A stretch of DNA of 32,755 nucleotides, from assembly GCA_035645145.1 (NCBI GenBank), contig DASQNC010000004.1, positions 1-32,755 of the forward strand, given 5' to 3'. The notes under the pieces were generated by a model that worked only from the letters and a program-made list of their open reading frames with translations, had not been told where the DNA came from and did no database searches. Positions 1-9,784 of this stretch are shown here, in pieces. The first letter of the stretch is position 1, and the number at the start of each line of letters is the position of its first letter. Position numbers and translations under genes: made by a program. This DNA is from Azospirillaceae bacterium (GTDB lineage Bacteria > Pseudomonadota > Alphaproteobacteria > Azospirillales > Azospirillaceae).

Positions 1-147
1 AACGGCCAGAGCTTCGCCAGCGCCGACGATGTCCTGGCGCGGGCGCAGGTGGTGAACGGCAGCACCGTCGTCGACCTGGGCGGCGGCCATACCGTCGTGC
101 TCACCGGCATCGTCAACCTGACGGCGGCCGACATCGCGCTGACCTGA
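1..147 (+). CDS. C-terminal end of an RTX/calcium-binding-type secreted protein (partial)
   Basis: Frame 1 is open from the first base to a TGA at 145-147, giving 48 residues; the start lies outside the window. The tail contains a DVLARAQVVNGSTVVDLGGG stretch followed by HTVVLTGIVNLTAADIAL. This resembles the last strand-turn unit at the C-terminus of many large alphaproteobacterial RTX, cadherin-like or hemolysin-type proteins, which carry the type I secretion signal at this end. That is a family resemblance only. No GGxGxD repeats are visible in the part present, so the exact family cannot be fixed. A perfect terminator hairpin starts six bases after the stop, so this is the last gene of its transcript. 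Confidence 0.6.
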   Translation, partial: NGQSFASADDVLARAQVVNGSTVVDLGGGHTVVLTGIVNLTAADIALT

Positions 148-152
148 AACCC

Positions 153-192
153 GGGAGGGGCCGCGCCAGCCCGCGGCCCCTCCCCCCCTTTT
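153..192 (+). terminator. Rho-independent terminator after the RTX-like gene
   Basis: A perfect 13-bp inverted repeat (153-165 paired with 172-184) closes a 6-base loop. It is followed by a C run and four T residues (189-192). It lies just downstream of the TGA at 145-147. The stem is very G/C-rich and the T tract is short. Confidence 0.8.
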
Positions 193-772
193 GGCCGCTG
201 CGGAACCGGCCCCCAGGACCGATCGAAACCCGCCTGTTCCCCGCACCGGACATCGGATTGAGCGGGACACGAGCTTGCCGGGAACGACCTGGTCCAGGCT
301 GAAGCCCAACCACGGAGCCATACCCGGCGACTGTTGAAGCGGCCGTGTCCGGTGGCCCCGGTTCCAACCTCCATCCGATGCCGCCTTCGGTATCGAGCCA
401 GCGTTGCAGTTGCGGCAGCAACTCCGGCCGCTCCCGCTCGATCTCCGTGGCGGCCATGGACGTGAGCGGACGGCCAACGCGGCGACCTTGCCGACGCCTC
501 GGCCTCCGAATCGGATCGCTACGAGGAGCGGCTCGTCAATCCGACGCTTCTCACGCTTGCGCGCGCGCGGCAATCTCGACTGCGGCGGCGCCCGGTTCGT
601 GATCGGGGGGGGGACGGAAACGTCAACCAACCCGTGATCGATCCGCCGGACGGCCACGCCGCGATCTGTTTCGAGCCGGGCGCCCCCCCCCCCCGCTCGG
701 CCATGTGGACGCCATCCTCGCCCTGTGTGAACGGGCCTGATCCACGGTTTGCCCCCCGGAATGCCGGCAGGA
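193..772. other. Stretch without a convincing gene
   Basis: About 580 bases between two terminators. Several short overlapping frames are open on both strands, as expected for G/C-rich DNA, but none has a recognisable domain together with a ribosome binding site. A minus-strand frame with G/C-ending codons (about 340-457) could be a worn gene remnant. It continues through the terminator hairpin at 153-192 and matches no family I recognise. Homopolymer runs (G at about 604-612, C at about 684-693) are present. Confidence 0.5.
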
Positions 773-807
773 CCCAAACAAAAAGGCCCCGCGCGGCGGG
801 GCCTTTT
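773..807 (-). terminator. Rho-independent terminator downstream of tRNA-Val
   Basis: A 12-bp perfect stem (781-792 with 796-807) has a GCG loop. On the minus strand it ends in TTTTTGTTT, a good U tract. It lies 23 bases beyond the 3' end of tRNA-Val, so it probably ends the lon/tRNA-Val transcript. The hairpin is symmetric with A and T runs on both sides, so it could also stop plus-strand transcription. Confidence 0.85.
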
Positions 808-829
808 ATGTCTGCCGTGACAGACGATC

Positions 830-904
830 TGGTGGGCGATGACGGGATCGAACCGCCGACATTCTCGGTGTAAACGAGACGCTCTACCGCTGAGCTAATC
901 GCCC
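830..904 (-). tRNA. tRNA-Val (anticodon TAC)
   Basis: The reverse complement begins GGGCGATTAGCTCAGC and ends with the T arm GGTTCGATCCC, acceptor strand ATCGCCC, discriminator A and an encoded CCA. The seven-base anticodon loop TTTACAC gives anticodon TAC (codon GTA). The length is 75 bases including CCA. It lies 94 bases after the lon stop codon and is followed by a terminator. In many alphaproteobacteria a valine tRNA follows lon-hupB; here the hupB gene is absent from the gap. Confidence 0.97.
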
Positions 905-998
905 GAATGAAGCCGGCCGCACACGGCGGCCGGCTCCGATTTACCCGATCGAACCGCTTTCCTCAACCTCTGCCCGGATCGGGCGAGGTGAGGCGGTC

Positions 999-3410
999 CT
1001 AATGACGGAGCACCCCTTCGCGGTCGGGCTCCTTGCCCTGCTGCGGGGCCACGGTCTCGACCGCGGCCTCGTCCGGCCACTCCACCGGCGTCAGCGGTTG
1101 CACCAGCGCGTGCTGGAGAACCTCTTCGACGGCGGAGACGGGGATGATCTGGAGGCTTTCCTTCACGTTGGCCGGAATGTCCTCGAGATCCTTCTCGTTG
1201 TCCTTCGGGATCAGGATGGTCTTCAGGCCGCCGCGGTGGGCCGCCAGAAGCTTTTCCTTCAGGCCGCCGATCGGGAACACCCGGCCCCGCAACGTGATCT
1301 CGCCGGTCATCGCCACGTCCTTGCGGACCGGGATCCCGGTGAGGACCGACACGATGGAGGTGACCATCGCCACGCCGGCCGAGGGACCGTCCTTGGGCGT
1401 CGCACCCTCGGGCACGTGGACGTGGATGTCCCTCTTCTCCAGCACGTTGCGCCGGATGCCGAAGGCCGCGGCGCGGCTCTTCACAAAGCTCTCGGCCGCG
1501 TGGACCGACTCCTTCATGACGTCGCCGAGCTTGCCGGTGGTGGTCACCTTCCCCTTGCCGGGCAGGGTCACCGCCTCGATGGACAGGAGTTCGCCACCCA
1601 CCTCGGTCCACGCCAGTCCGGTGGTCACGCCCACCAGATCCTCCAGCTCCGCCTCGCCGAAGCGGTACTTCCGCACGCCGGCGTAGGTGGCCAGGTTTTC
1701 CGGCGTGACCACGACCTCCTTGATCCCCTTCATGAGGATCTCCTTCACCGCTTTGCGGCAAAGGTTGGCCACTTCGCGCTCGAGGTTACGGACGCCGGCC
1801 TCGCGCGTGTAGTAGCGGATCAGGTCGCGCAGGCCCTCGTCGGTGAGCGTGAACTCACCCTTCTTCAGGCCGTTCGCCTCCAACTGCTTGGCCAGCAGGT
1901 GGCGCTTGGCGATCTCGATCTTCTCGTCCTCGGTGTAGCCGGCGACCCGGATGATCTCCATGCGGTCCAGCAGCGGCTGCGGCATGCGCAGCGTGTTGGC
2001 CGTGCAGACGAACATCACATCCGACAGGTCGTAGTCGACCTCCAGATAATGGTCGCTGAAGGTGCTGTTCTGCTCGGGGTCCAGCACCTCGAGCAGGGCG
2101 GACGACGGATCGCCGCGCCAGTCCTGGCCGAGCTTGTCCACCTCGTCCAACAGGAACAGCGGGTTGGAGGACTTCGCCTTCTTCATGCCCTGGATCACCT
2201 TTCCGGGCATGGAGCCGATGTAGGTCCGGCGGTGGCCCCGCACCTCGGCCTCGTCACGCACGCCGCCCAGCGACATGCGGACGAAGTTGCGGCCGGTGGC
2301 CTTGGCGATGGACTTGCCGAGCGAGGTCTTGCCGACACCCGGAGGCCCGACCAGGCACAGAATCGGCCCGCGCACCTTGTCCTGCCGCTGCTGCACGGCA
2401 AGGTACTCGAGGATGCGCTCCTTGACCTTCTCCAGCCCGTAGTGGTCCTCGTTGAGGATGCCTTCCGCGAGCTTGATGTCCTTCTTGACCTTGGTCCGCT
2501 GCTTCCAAGGGATGGACAGCATCCAGTCCAGGTAGTTGCGGACGACCGTGGCTTCCGCGGACATGGGGCTCATGCTGCGGAGCTTCTTGACCTCGGCCAT
2601 CGCCTTTTCGCGGGCTTCCTTCGACAGCTTGGTCTTGTTGATCCGCTCCTCGATCTCGGCGATCTCGTCGCGGCCGTCCTCGGATTCGCCCAGTTCCTTC
2701 TGGATCGCCTTCAGCTGCTCGTTCAGGTAGTACTCGCGCTGGGTCTTCTCCATCTGCCGCTTCACGCGGTTCCGGATGCGCTTTTCCACCTGCAGCACGC
2801 CGATCTCGCCCTCCATGAAGGCGTAGACCCGCTCCAGTCGCTCGGCGATGGTCGCCGTCTCCAGAAGCTGCTGCTTCTCCGGAATCTTGAGCTGGAGGTG
2901 CGAGGCGATGGTGTCCGCAAGCTTGGAGGGGTCGTCGATCTGGTTGACCGAGACCAGCACCTCCGGCGGAATTTTCTTGTTGAGCTTGATGTACTGCTCG
3001 AACTGGCTGACGGCGGCGCGGGCGAGCGCCTCCATCTCCTGCTGCTCGCCGGACTTTTCGTCGAGCAGGTCGGCATAGGCCTGGAAGAAATCCGGGTTTT
3101 CGGCGTACTGGGTGATGGTGGCCCGGCGGCCGCCTTCGACCAGGACCTTGACCGTGCCATCCGGCAGCTTCAGAAGCTGCAGCACGTTCCCGACCGTGCC
3201 GACATTGTAGATGTCGGCCGGCGTGGGGTCGTCCTGGGAGGCGTTCTTTTGGGTGACAAGCAGGATCTGCTTGTCGTCCTTCATCACGTCTTCCAGCGCG
3301 CGCACGGATTTTTCGCGCCCCACGAACAGCGGGACGATCATGTGCGGGAACACCACGATGTCGCGCAGCGGCAGAACGGGATACAGGTTGCCGCGGGGAA
3401 TCTCGTACAT
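999..3410 (-). CDS. lon: ATP-dependent protease La (Lon)
   Basis: Cytoplasmic AAA+ serine protease that degrades misfolded and short-lived regulatory proteins. The 803 residues are the usual Lon length. The N-terminal substrate-binding domain covers about 1-210 ([12 protein letters not shown] near the start), followed by a helical region to about 300. The AAA+ module carries Walker A GPPGVGKT at 355-362 and Walker B around FLLDEVDK at 419-426. The C-terminal protease domain has catalytic Ser677 in KDGPSAG and Lys720 in GGLKEK, the expected Ser-Lys dyad 43 residues apart. The start ATG at 3408-3410 gives the conserved [17 protein letters not shown] beginning; the ribosome binding site is weak. 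It sits downstream of clpX with a 201-base gap that may hold its own heat-shock promoter. Confidence 0.98.
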   Translation of the reverse strand: MYEIPRGNLYPVLPLRDIVVFPHMIVPLFVGREKSVRALEDVMKDDKQILLVTQKNASQDDPTPADIYNVGTVGNVLQLLKLPDGTVKVLVEGGRRATITQYAENPDFFQAYADLLDEKSGEQQEMEALARAAVSQFEQYIKLNKKIPPEVLVSVNQIDDPSKLADTIASHLQLKIPEKQQLLETATIAERLERVYAFMEGEIGVLQVEKRIRNRVKRQMEKTQREYYLNEQLKAIQKELGESEDGRDEIAEIEERINKTKLSKEAREKAMAEVKKLRSMSPMSAEATVVRNYLDWMLSIPWKQRTKVKKDIKLAEGILNEDHYGLEKVKERILEYLAVQQRQDKVRGPILCLVGPPGVGKTSLGKSIAKATGRNFVRMSLGGVRDEAEVRGHRRTYIGSMPGKVIQGMKKAKSSNPLFLLDEVDKLGQDWRGDPSSALLEVLDPEQNSTFSDHYLEVDYDLSDVMFVCTANTLRMPQPLLDRMEIIRVAGYTEDEKIEIAKRHLLAKQLEANGLKKGEFTLTDEGLRDLIRYYTREAGVRNLEREVANLCRKAVKEILMKGIKEVVVTPENLATYAGVRKYRFGEAELEDLVGVTTGLAWTEVGGELLSIEAVTLPGKGKVTTTGKLGDVMKESVHAAESFVKSRAAAFGIRRNVLEKRDIHVHVPEGATPKDGPSAGVAMVTSIVSVLTGIPVRKDVAMTGEITLRGRVFPIGGLKEKLLAAHRGGLKTILIPKDNEKDLEDIPANVKESLQIIPVSAVEEVLQHALVQPLTPVEWPDEAAVETVAPQQGKEPDREGVLRH

Positions 3411-3501
3411 TATGGGCGCCTCATGGCTTGGGGAGCCGCCAGCCCGGTTCGGGCCTGAAGGGATCCGCCCCGGCAGGGCACGGTTCCGTTACGGCTTAAT
3501 A

Positions 3502-3532
3502 CAAGTTTGGGCCGCCCGCGAGGGTGTTCAAG
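3502..3532 (-). promoter_or_regulatory. Possible heat-shock (sigma-32 type) promoter for lon
   Basis: On the minus strand CTTGAA (3527-3532) is followed after 15 bases by CCCAAACTTGT (3501-3511). CTTGAA is the alphaproteobacterial RpoH -35 hexamer. The -10 match is only partial and the spacer is slightly short. It lies about 90 bases upstream of the lon start, where a separate lon promoter would be expected. This is suggestive only. Confidence 0.25.
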
Positions 3533-3611
3533 GCTGGTCACAGGAAGGCTGCAGTCGTGCCACGGAATAGACTGCGGGCGACCACCCGGGCGGGCGGATT
3601 CGGATTGGCGA

Positions 3612-4877
3612 TCACGCGCCGGGTGCAAGATCGCTACGACGGTCGGCGTAGATGTAGAGGGGCTTGGCACGCCCATCCACGACGTCCTTGTTGATGACGA
3701 TCTCGCGCACGCCTTCCAGCCCCGGCAATTCGAACATGGGTTCCAGCAGGATGGCTTCCATGATCGACCGCAGCCCGCGGGCGCCGGTCTTGCGGTTCAA
3801 CGCCTTCTGCGCGATCTGGTGCAGCGCGTCGTCCTGGAAGCGCAGATCCACGTCCTCCATCTCGAACAGCCGCTGGTACTGCTTGACCAGGGCGTTCTTC
3901 GGCTTGCTCAGGATGTCGACCAGCGCCTCCTCGTTGAGGTCGGACAGCGTGGCAACGACCGGCAGGCGGCCCACGAACTCCGGGATCAAGCCGAACTTCA
4001 GCAGGTCCTCGGGCTCGACCTCGCGCAGGATCTCGCCGGTGGTCCGCTCGTCGGGGCCACGCACATCCGCCCCGAAGCCGATGGAGGTGCCACGTCCGCG
4101 CTGGGCGATGATCTTCTCCAGCCCGGCGAAGGCACCGCCGCAGATGAACAGGATGTTCGTGGTGTCGACCTGCAGGAATTCCTGCTGCGGGTGCTTGCGG
4201 CCGCCCTGGGGCGGGACCGAGGCCACCGTGCCTTCCATGATCTTGAGCAGGGCCTGCTGCACGCCCTCGCCCGACACGTCGCGGGTGATCGACGGATTGT
4301 CGGACTTGCGGCTGATCTTGTCGACCTCGTCGATGTAGACGATGCCGCGCTGCGCCCGCTCGACGTTGTAGTCGGCGGCCTGCAGCAGCTTGAGGATGAT
4401 GTTCTCCACATCCTCGCCGACATAGCCCGCCTCGGTCAGCGTGGTGGCGTCGGCCATGGTGAAGGGCACGTCGATGATGCGGGCCAGCGTTTGCGCCAGC
4501 AGCGTCTTGCCGCACCCGGTCGGCCCGACCAGCAGGATGTTGGACTTCGCCAACTCGACCTCGCCGCCCTTCGCGCCGTGGGCGAGGCGCTTGTAATGGT
4601 TGTGCACGGCGACGGACAGGACGCGCTTGGCCTGTTCCTGGCCGATCACATAATCGTCCAGCACCGCATGGATATCGCGCGGGGTCGGCACGCCGTCCCG
4701 GCTCTTCACCAGGGTGGTCTTGCTCTCTTCCCGGATGATGTCCATGCACAGTTCGACGCATTCATCGCAGATGAATACGGTCGGACCGGCGATGAGTTTG
4801 CGGACCTCGTGCTGGCTTTTGCCGCAGAACGAGCAGTACAGGGTGTTTTTGGAATCGCCGCCGGTGGACTTGCTCAT
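3612..4877 (-). CDS. clpX: ATP-dependent Clp protease ATP-binding subunit ClpX
   Basis: AAA+ unfoldase that recognises tagged substrates and threads them into ClpP. The 421 residues match the family length. An N-terminal zinc-binding domain has Cys15, Cys18, Cys37 and Cys40 (CSFC and CDEC). Walker A is GPTGCGKT at 118-125, the pore loop GYVG at 151-154, and Walker [10 protein letters not shown] at 179-187. An RKH loop follows in GGRKHPQQ, and a sensor-2 GARGLRSI lies near the C-terminus. All key residues are intact. It follows clpP on the same strand after 229 bases and precedes lon, the standard alphaproteobacterial order. Confidence 0.98.
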   Translation of the reverse strand: MSKSTGGDSKNTLYCSFCGKSQHEVRKLIAGPTVFICDECVELCMDIIREESKTTLVKSRDGVPTPRDIHAVLDDYVIGQEQAKRVLSVAVHNHYKRLAHGAKGGEVELAKSNILLVGPTGCGKTLLAQTLARIIDVPFTMADATTLTEAGYVGEDVENIILKLLQAADYNVERAQRGIVYIDEVDKISRKSDNPSITRDVSGEGVQQALLKIMEGTVASVPPQGGRKHPQQEFLQVDTTNILFICGGAFAGLEKIIAQRGRGTSIGFGADVRGPDERTTGEILREVEPEDLLKFGLIPEFVGRLPVVATLSDLNEEALVDILSKPKNALVKQYQRLFEMEDVDLRFQDDALHQIAQKALNRKTGARGLRSIMEAILLEPMFELPGLEGVREIVINKDVVDGRAKPLYIYADRRSDLAPGA

Positions 4878-5070
4878 GTCTGCTCCGTGGGGCGGTGGGT
4901 CCGAATGACCCTATGGCCGCCTCCGCGACCAGCCCGGCCGGCCGCGGTCAATTACCTGGCCCGGCTCGCCGTCCCCGCCACACGGTCGGATTCCGGCGCA
5001 CCGATCCCCTGGCATTCAACACCACGCCCGCGCCGAGGATCAACACGCATGTTCAGGTGTCGCGGGCGTT

Positions 5071-5095
5071 CCCCGCCCGGTACGACCGGGCGGGG
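5071..5095. repeat. Perfect 11-bp palindromic hairpin after clpP
   Basis: CCCCGCCCGGT (5071-5081) pairs perfectly with ACCGGGCGGGG (5085-5095) around a 3-base loop. It begins 11 bases after the clpP stop on the minus strand. There is no T tract. It could attenuate transcription or protect the clpP mRNA 3' end rather than being a classical terminator. Confidence 0.6.
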
Positions 5096-5106
5096 TTGCC
5101 GTCGTC

Positions 5107-5727
5107 TCAGGAAGCGGCTTCCGGCCGCTTCGCAACCACTTGATCGACGATTCCAAACGTCTTCGCCTCGTCGGCCGACATGAACTTGTCGCGTTCGGTC
5201 GCCTCCTCGATGGCATCCAGCGTCTGGCCGGTGTGCCGGGCGTAGATCTCGTTCATCCGCTGGCGCATCTTCAGGATTTCGCGCGCCTGGATCTCGATAT
5301 CCGCCGCCTGACCTTGGGCACCGCCGGACGGCTGGTGGACCATGATCCGGGCATTCGGCAGGCAGAACCGCTTGCCGGGGGCGCCGGCGGCGAGCAGCAG
5401 CGAGCCCATGGATGCGGCTTGGCCGATGCACACCGTCGACACATCCGGCCGGATGTACTGCATGGTGTCGTAGATCGCCATGCCGGCCGTGATGTAGCCG
5501 CCCGGCGAGTTGATGTAGAAGGCGATGTCCTTGTTCGGGTTTTCCGATTCAAGGAACAGCAGCTGCGCGCTGATCAGGCTGGCCACGCCGTCGTGGACCG
5601 GCCCGATGAGGAAGATGATTCGCTCCTTCAGCAGGCGCGAATAGATGTCGTAAGCGCGCTCCCCGCGGTTGGTCTGCTCGACCACCATCGGGATCAGCGT
5701 GTTCATCGTCCAGTCGTGGTCTCTCAT
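5107..5727 (-). CDS. clpP: ATP-dependent Clp protease proteolytic subunit ClpP
   Basis: Serine peptidase forming the double-heptamer chamber that works with ClpX. The 206 residues contain the triad Ser106 (GQAASMGS), His131 (IMVHQPSGG) and Asp180 (in the TERDKFMS region), with the expected spacing. The NSPGG oxyanion motif lies at 73-77. The start at 5727 gives [18 protein letters not shown]; an internal ATG at 5706 would remove seven residues and is also possible. I kept the longer form because alphaproteobacterial ClpP proteins often carry a short extension before the MN-LVPMVVEQ block. It lies 57 bases after tig and upstream of clpX, so tig-clpP-clpX probably share transcription. Confidence 0.97.
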   Translation of the reverse strand: MRDHDWTMNTLIPMVVEQTNRGERAYDIYSRLLKERIIFLIGPVHDGVASLISAQLLFLESENPNKDIAFYINSPGGYITAGMAIYDTMQYIRPDVSTVCIGQAASMGSLLLAAGAPGKRFCLPNARIMVHQPSGGAQGQAADIEIQAREILKMRQRMNEIYARHTGQTLDAIEEATERDKFMSADEAKTFGIVDQVVAKRPEAAS

Positions 5728-5784
5728 TGGGCCGTCCGGTTCAGAACGCAGGGTCTGTGGTTCGTTCTAGAACAGTGGCGAGCC

Positions 5785-7110
5785 TCAAGCGTCTTCGCCA
5801 GGGTCCTTCAGAAGCTCCTCGACCGAGACCTCGCGCTCCTTCACCTCGGAAAGTTCGAGGATGAAGTCCACGACCTTGTCCTCGAAGATCGGAGCGCGGA
5901 GCTGCTCGACCGCCTGCGGGTTCTTCTGGAAGAACTCGTAGACCTGCCGTTCCTGGCCGGGGAAGCGGCGCGCCTCGTTCACGACGGCGCGGGACAGCTC
6001 GTCACGGGTGACCTCGACCTTGTTGCGCCGGCCCACTTCGGCCAGCAGCAGACCAAGCCGCACGCGGCGCTCCGCAATGGCGCGGTACTCCGCCTTCAGC
6101 TCGTCCTCGCTCTTGTTCGCGTCCTCGCCGGCCTGGCCGTTCTTCAGCTCGTCCTGGACACGCCGCCAGATCGCGTCGAACTCCAGGTCGAGCATGCCCT
6201 GCGGCACCGGGAAATCGGCCTTCGCGGCCAGCTGGTCGAGGAGCGCGCGCTTCAGGCGGGCGCGGGAGGCCTGCCCGTAATCCTGCTGCAGGCGCTCACG
6301 GATGATGGTCTTCAGGGCGTCGAGGTTCTCCAGCCCCATGTCCTTGGCAAGCTCGTCGTCGACGGGCGCATCCACGTACTTGCGGAGCTCCTTCACGTCG
6401 ACCTCGAACACGGCTTCCTTGCCGGCCAGCTCCGAATGGCCGTAGTCGGCGGGGAAGGTCACGGTCACCGTGCGGTGCTCGCCCGGCTTGGCGCCGACGA
6501 TCTGGTCCTCGAACCCGGGGATGAACTGGCCGGAGCCGAGCTCAAGCTCGTGGTCCTTGGCGTCCATGCCGGGAAGGGCCTTGCCGTCCACGGTGCCGGC
6601 GAAGTCGATCAGCACCACGTCGCCGGCCTTGGAGGCCCGCTTGCGCTCGACGGCTTCGGTCCGGCGGCGGGTCTTGGCCAGACGCTCCAGCGCCTCGTCC
6701 ACGGACTTCTCGTCCACCGGGGCAACCAGCCGCTCGAGCGAAATGCCCTTGAACTCCGGCGGCTCGATGTCCGGCAGGATTTCGATGGCCAGCTTGTATT
6801 CGAGGTCCGAGCCTTCCTCGAACTTCGTCACTTCGACCTTCGGCTCCAGCGCCGGGCGCAGGCCCTTGTCGCGGATCGCCTCGGCGGCGCCGTCGTTGAC
6901 GGCCCGCTCCAGCACCTCGCCCAGAACCGACTGGCCGTAGCGCTGCCGCAGGATGGGCATCGGCACCTTGCCGGGCCGGAAGCCGGGCAGGCGCACATCT
7001 CGGGCGATCTCGGTCAGGCGGCTGTCAACGCGGGCCTTGATGTCGTTCGCAGGGACGACAACGGTGAATTCGCGCTTCAGGCCTTCGGCGGCGGTCTCGG
7101 TGATCTGCAT
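5785..7110 (-). CDS. tig: Trigger factor
   Basis: Ribosome-associated chaperone with peptidyl-prolyl isomerase activity that meets nascent chains at the exit tunnel. Starting at the ATG at 7110 gives 441 residues beginning MQITETAAEGLKREF, the usual start. Longer reading would run into tRNA-Leu. The ribosome-docking signature GFRPGK is at 43-48. An FKBP-type isomerase domain covers about 150-250 (GDVVLIDFAGTVDGK, then FIPGFEDQIVGAKPGE). The rest is the helical C-terminal chaperone domain. It lies 87 bases downstream of tRNA-Leu and immediately upstream of clpP on the same strand. Confidence 0.98.
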   Translation of the reverse strand: MQITETAAEGLKREFTVVVPANDIKARVDSRLTEIARDVRLPGFRPGKVPMPILRQRYGQSVLGEVLERAVNDGAAEAIRDKGLRPALEPKVEVTKFEEGSDLEYKLAIEILPDIEPPEFKGISLERLVAPVDEKSVDEALERLAKTRRRTEAVERKRASKAGDVVLIDFAGTVDGKALPGMDAKDHELELGSGQFIPGFEDQIVGAKPGEHRTVTVTFPADYGHSELAGKEAVFEVDVKELRKYVDAPVDDELAKDMGLENLDALKTIIRERLQQDYGQASRARLKRALLDQLAAKADFPVPQGMLDLEFDAIWRRVQDELKNGQAGEDANKSEDELKAEYRAIAERRVRLGLLLAEVGRRNKVEVTRDELSRAVVNEARRFPGQERQVYEFFQKNPQAVEQLRAPIFEDKVVDFILELSEVKEREVSVEELLKDPGEDA

Positions 7111-7197
7111 CGGACTTTGTCTTGCTCTCGCATGCAGGCCAGCGTGGCAGGCCCGCCTCGTCGGGTGGATACAGGATCGGGGAACATGGCGCCCCTG

Positions 7198-7282
7198 TGG
7201 TGCGGGCGGAGGGACTTGAACCCACACGACCGAAGTCACTGGAACCTAAATCCAGCGCGTCTACCAGTTTCGCCACGCCCGC
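7198..7282 (-). tRNA. tRNA-Leu (anticodon TAG)
   Basis: The reverse complement starts GCGGGCGTGGCGAAACTGG, has the long variable arm typical of leucine tRNAs, the T arm GGTTCAAGTCC, acceptor strand CGCCCGC, discriminator A and encoded CCA. The anticodon loop TTTAGGT gives TAG (codon CTA). The length is 85 bases including CCA. The first seven bases pair perfectly with the acceptor 3' strand. It precedes tig on the same strand. Confidence 0.97.
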
Positions 7283-7335
7283 CCACGGCACACGGACCAT
7301 CCATTCGAACGGCCGCGGCGCCAGGAGCGGTCCCT

Positions 7336-7365
7336 ATAGCAGGAGCCCGGAACCCGCGGCAACAA
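7336..7365 (-). promoter_or_regulatory. Predicted sigma-70 promoter for tRNA-Leu
   Basis: On the minus strand TTGTTG (7360-7365) and TGCTAT (7336-7341) are 18 bases apart. The -10 lies about 50 bases upstream of the tRNA 5' end. Both hexamers resemble vegetative promoter elements of alphaproteobacteria. The promoter may also feed tig, since no terminator is visible between tRNA-Leu and tig. Confidence 0.45.
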
Positions 7366-7426
7366 GCGATTTCCGCGGGATCCGGCCCCCTCCCCTTATT
7401 TCCCCGGCCCTTGTTTCAGGTACGCG

Positions 7427-9784
7427 CTATTCCAGGCAGGCGCGGGCAACGGCATCGACGATCGCCTCGGCGTCCAGCCCATGGACCCGGAAGAGATCCG
7501 GGATGTCCGCCGACTGGCCGAAGCGGTCGACGCCCAGCGGCACGGTCTTGTGCCCGCGCACGCCGCCCAGCCACGACAAGGTCGCGGGATGGCCGTCCAC
7601 CACCGTGACCAGGCGCGCCTGCGGCGGCAACAGGCCCAGCAGGCGCTCCACATGGGATTGCGCCGGCCGCCCTTCCTGCCGGGACCGGCGTGCGGCCAGC
7701 CAGCCGGCGTACAGGCGGTCGGCCGAAGTGACCGACAGCAGGCCACAGCCGGGCAGGTCCTCCGCGATCTGGGCCAGGGCGTCGGACGCCTCCGGCGCCA
7801 CGGCGCCGGTGTAGACGATCGCCAACGGCGCGTCGGCGGCCGGCGGCACCATCCAGTAGCCACCCGCCACCACGGCGTCGACGTCGAGGCTGCGGGTGGG
7901 CTGCGGCAGGGTCCGTGTGGACAGGCGCAGGTAGACGGACCCGCCGTCCTCGGCCTGCATGTACCGGAACGACCAGGCCATGATCGCCGCGAGCTCGTCC
8001 ACGAAGGCGGGCTCGAAGGAGGCGAGGTTCGGCTGGCCGATGCCGATCAGCGGCGTGGAGATGGACTGGTGGGCCCCGCCTTCCGGCGCCAGGGTGATGC
8101 CCGACGGGGTCGCCACCACCATGAACCGGGCGCCCTGGTAACAGGCGTAGTTCAGCGCATCCAGGCCGCGCTTGATGAACGGATCGTAGAGCGTGCCGAT
8201 CGGCAGCAGGCGCGCGCCGAACAGGTCGTGGCTGAGGCCGAACGCCCCGAGCGCCAGGAACAGGTTGTGCTCGGCGATCCCGAGTTCGAGGTGCTGGCCC
8301 TCCGGCGACATGTGCCAGCGCTGGGCCGAGACGACCTTCTGCTCCTTGAACACGTCCCCGCGCGGGGTCCGGTCGAAGATGCCGCGCCGGTTGACCCAGC
8401 CGCCGAGGTTGGTCGAAACGGTGACGTCGGGCGAAGTGGTCACGATCCGCGCCGCCAGTTCGCTGTCCTCGCGCGCGATCTCGGCCAGGATATGACCGAA
8501 GCCGGCCTGGGTGGACATCCGCTCGCCGGCCGGAACCGGGAAGGCCTGGGGCACCGGCACGGTTGCGGCCGTGGTCCGGCGGTCGGGCTCCTGCGCGAAC
8601 GGCACGGAGGCAAGGAAGGCGCGCAGCTCGTCGGGATCCACGTCGAGGCCGGCGAAAGGCGCCCACTCCTCGCCCGGACCAACGTTCATGCCGGCGCGGA
8701 GCGCCTCCATCTGCTCGGGGTTCATCAACCCGGAGTGGTTGTCCTTGTGGCCGGCGAACGGCAGGCCGAAACCCTTGACCGTATAGGCGATGAAGCAGGT
8801 CGGGCGGTCGCCCTGGACGCCGTGGAACGCTTCCAGGATCGTGGGCAGGTCGTGCCCGGCCAGGTTGGTCATCAGCGCCGACAGCGCATCGTCGTCATGG
8901 GTGTCCAGCAGCCGCCGGATGCCCGGCACGCCGCCGATGTCGGCCTCGAGCTGCCGCCGCCATGCCTTGCCGCCCTGGAACACGAGCGCGGAGTAGAGCG
9001 AGTTCGGGCACTCGTCGATCCAGCGGCGAAGGGTGTCGCCATCCGGCTCGGCGAAGGCCGCCTGCAACTTCTTCCCGTATTTCAGCGTGACCACATCCCA
9101 GCCGAGCGACCGGAACATGCCCTCGATCGGGCCGAACAGGCGGTCGGTGACGACGCTGTCCAGGCTCTGGCGGTTGTAGTCGATGACCCACCAGCAATTC
9201 CGGACGTCGTGCTTCCAGCCCTCCAGCAGGGCTTCGAACACGTTGCCCTCGTCCAATTCGGCATCGCCGACGATGGCGACCATCCGGCCTTGCGGGCGCT
9301 GGCTCAGCCCCTTCAGGCGGACATAGTCCTGGACCAGGGATGCGAAGGCGGTGATCGCCACGCCCAGCCCCACCGAACCGGTGGAGAAATCGACGTCGTG
9401 GGTGTCCTTCGTCCGCGAGGGATAGGACTGCGCCCCGCCCATGGCGCGGAACTGTTCCAGCTTGTCGCGCGTCTGCCGGCCCAGCAGGTACTGGATGGCA
9501 TGGAAGACCGGGCTCGCGTGCGGCTTGACCGCCACGCGGTCCTCGGGCTTCAGCACATCGAAGTACAAGGCCGTCATCAGCGCCGCGACGGACGCGCTGG
9601 AGGCCTGGTGTCCGCCCACCTTCAACCCGTCGCGGCTGGGCCGGATGTGGTTGGCGTTGTGGATCATCCAGGACGACAGCCAGAGCACCTTGCGCTCCAG
9701 GGCGCGCAGGTAATCGAGCCGGCGTCCGGCGTCCTGGGAGGTGGCCGGGGAAAGGGTCGGCGAGGACGGCGATGCGGCGGTCAT
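7427..9784 (-). CDS. AceE-like thiamine diphosphate-dependent E1 / transketolase-family enzyme
   Basis: The 785-residue protein has the single-chain layout of transketolases and homodimeric 2-oxoacid dehydrogenase E1 (AceE). The thiamine diphosphate/metal motif is GDAELDEGN at 173-181, followed by the NRQSLDS block. AYTVKGFGLPFAGHKDNH lies at 333-350, and the cofactor-activating glutamate is Glu505 in LELGIAEHN. The start ATG at 9784 has GGGAG nine bases upstream; an upstream start would add 20 unlikely residues. Typical AceE has about 890 residues, so this is a shorter relative seen in alphaproteobacteria and often labelled transketolase. No lipoyl E2 or E3 partner gene is nearby, so the oxo-acid substrate cannot be stated. 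Confidence 0.88.
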   Translation of the reverse strand: MTAASPSSPTLSPATSQDAGRRLDYLRALERKVLWLSSWMIHNANHIRPSRDGLKVGGHQASSASVAALMTALYFDVLKPEDRVAVKPHASPVFHAIQYLLGRQTRDKLEQFRAMGGAQSYPSRTKDTHDVDFSTGSVGLGVAITAFASLVQDYVRLKGLSQRPQGRMVAIVGDAELDEGNVFEALLEGWKHDVRNCWWVIDYNRQSLDSVVTDRLFGPIEGMFRSLGWDVVTLKYGKKLQAAFAEPDGDTLRRWIDECPNSLYSALVFQGGKAWRRQLEADIGGVPGIRRLLDTHDDDALSALMTNLAGHDLPTILEAFHGVQGDRPTCFIAYTVKGFGLPFAGHKDNHSGLMNPEQMEALRAGMNVGPGEEWAPFAGLDVDPDELRAFLASVPFAQEPDRRTTAATVPVPQAFPVPAGERMSTQAGFGHILAEIAREDSELAARIVTTSPDVTVSTNLGGWVNRRGIFDRTPRGDVFKEQKVVSAQRWHMSPEGQHLELGIAEHNLFLALGAFGLSHDLFGARLLPIGTLYDPFIKRGLDALNYACYQGARFMVVATPSGITLAPEGGAHQSISTPLIGIGQPNLASFEPAFVDELAAIMAWSFRYMQAEDGGSVYLRLSTRTLPQPTRSLDVDAVVAGGYWMVPPAADAPLAIVYTGAVAPEASDALAQIAEDLPGCGLLSVTSADRLYAGWLAARRSRQEGRPAQSHVERLLGLLPPQARLVTVVDGHPATLSWLGGVRGHKTVPLGVDRFGQSADIPDLFRVHGLDAEAIVDAVARACLE

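Noticed and set aside
340-540. Minus-strand frame with G/C-ending codons that might be a gene or a worn gene remnant
   Set aside because: It has no recognisable domain, it changes frame upstream, and its 3' end runs through a terminator hairpin.
1002-3458. Long plus-strand open frame opposite lon
   Set aside because: It is the antisense shadow of lon, rich in His, Leu and Arg, with no domain; the minus strand carries an intact Lon.
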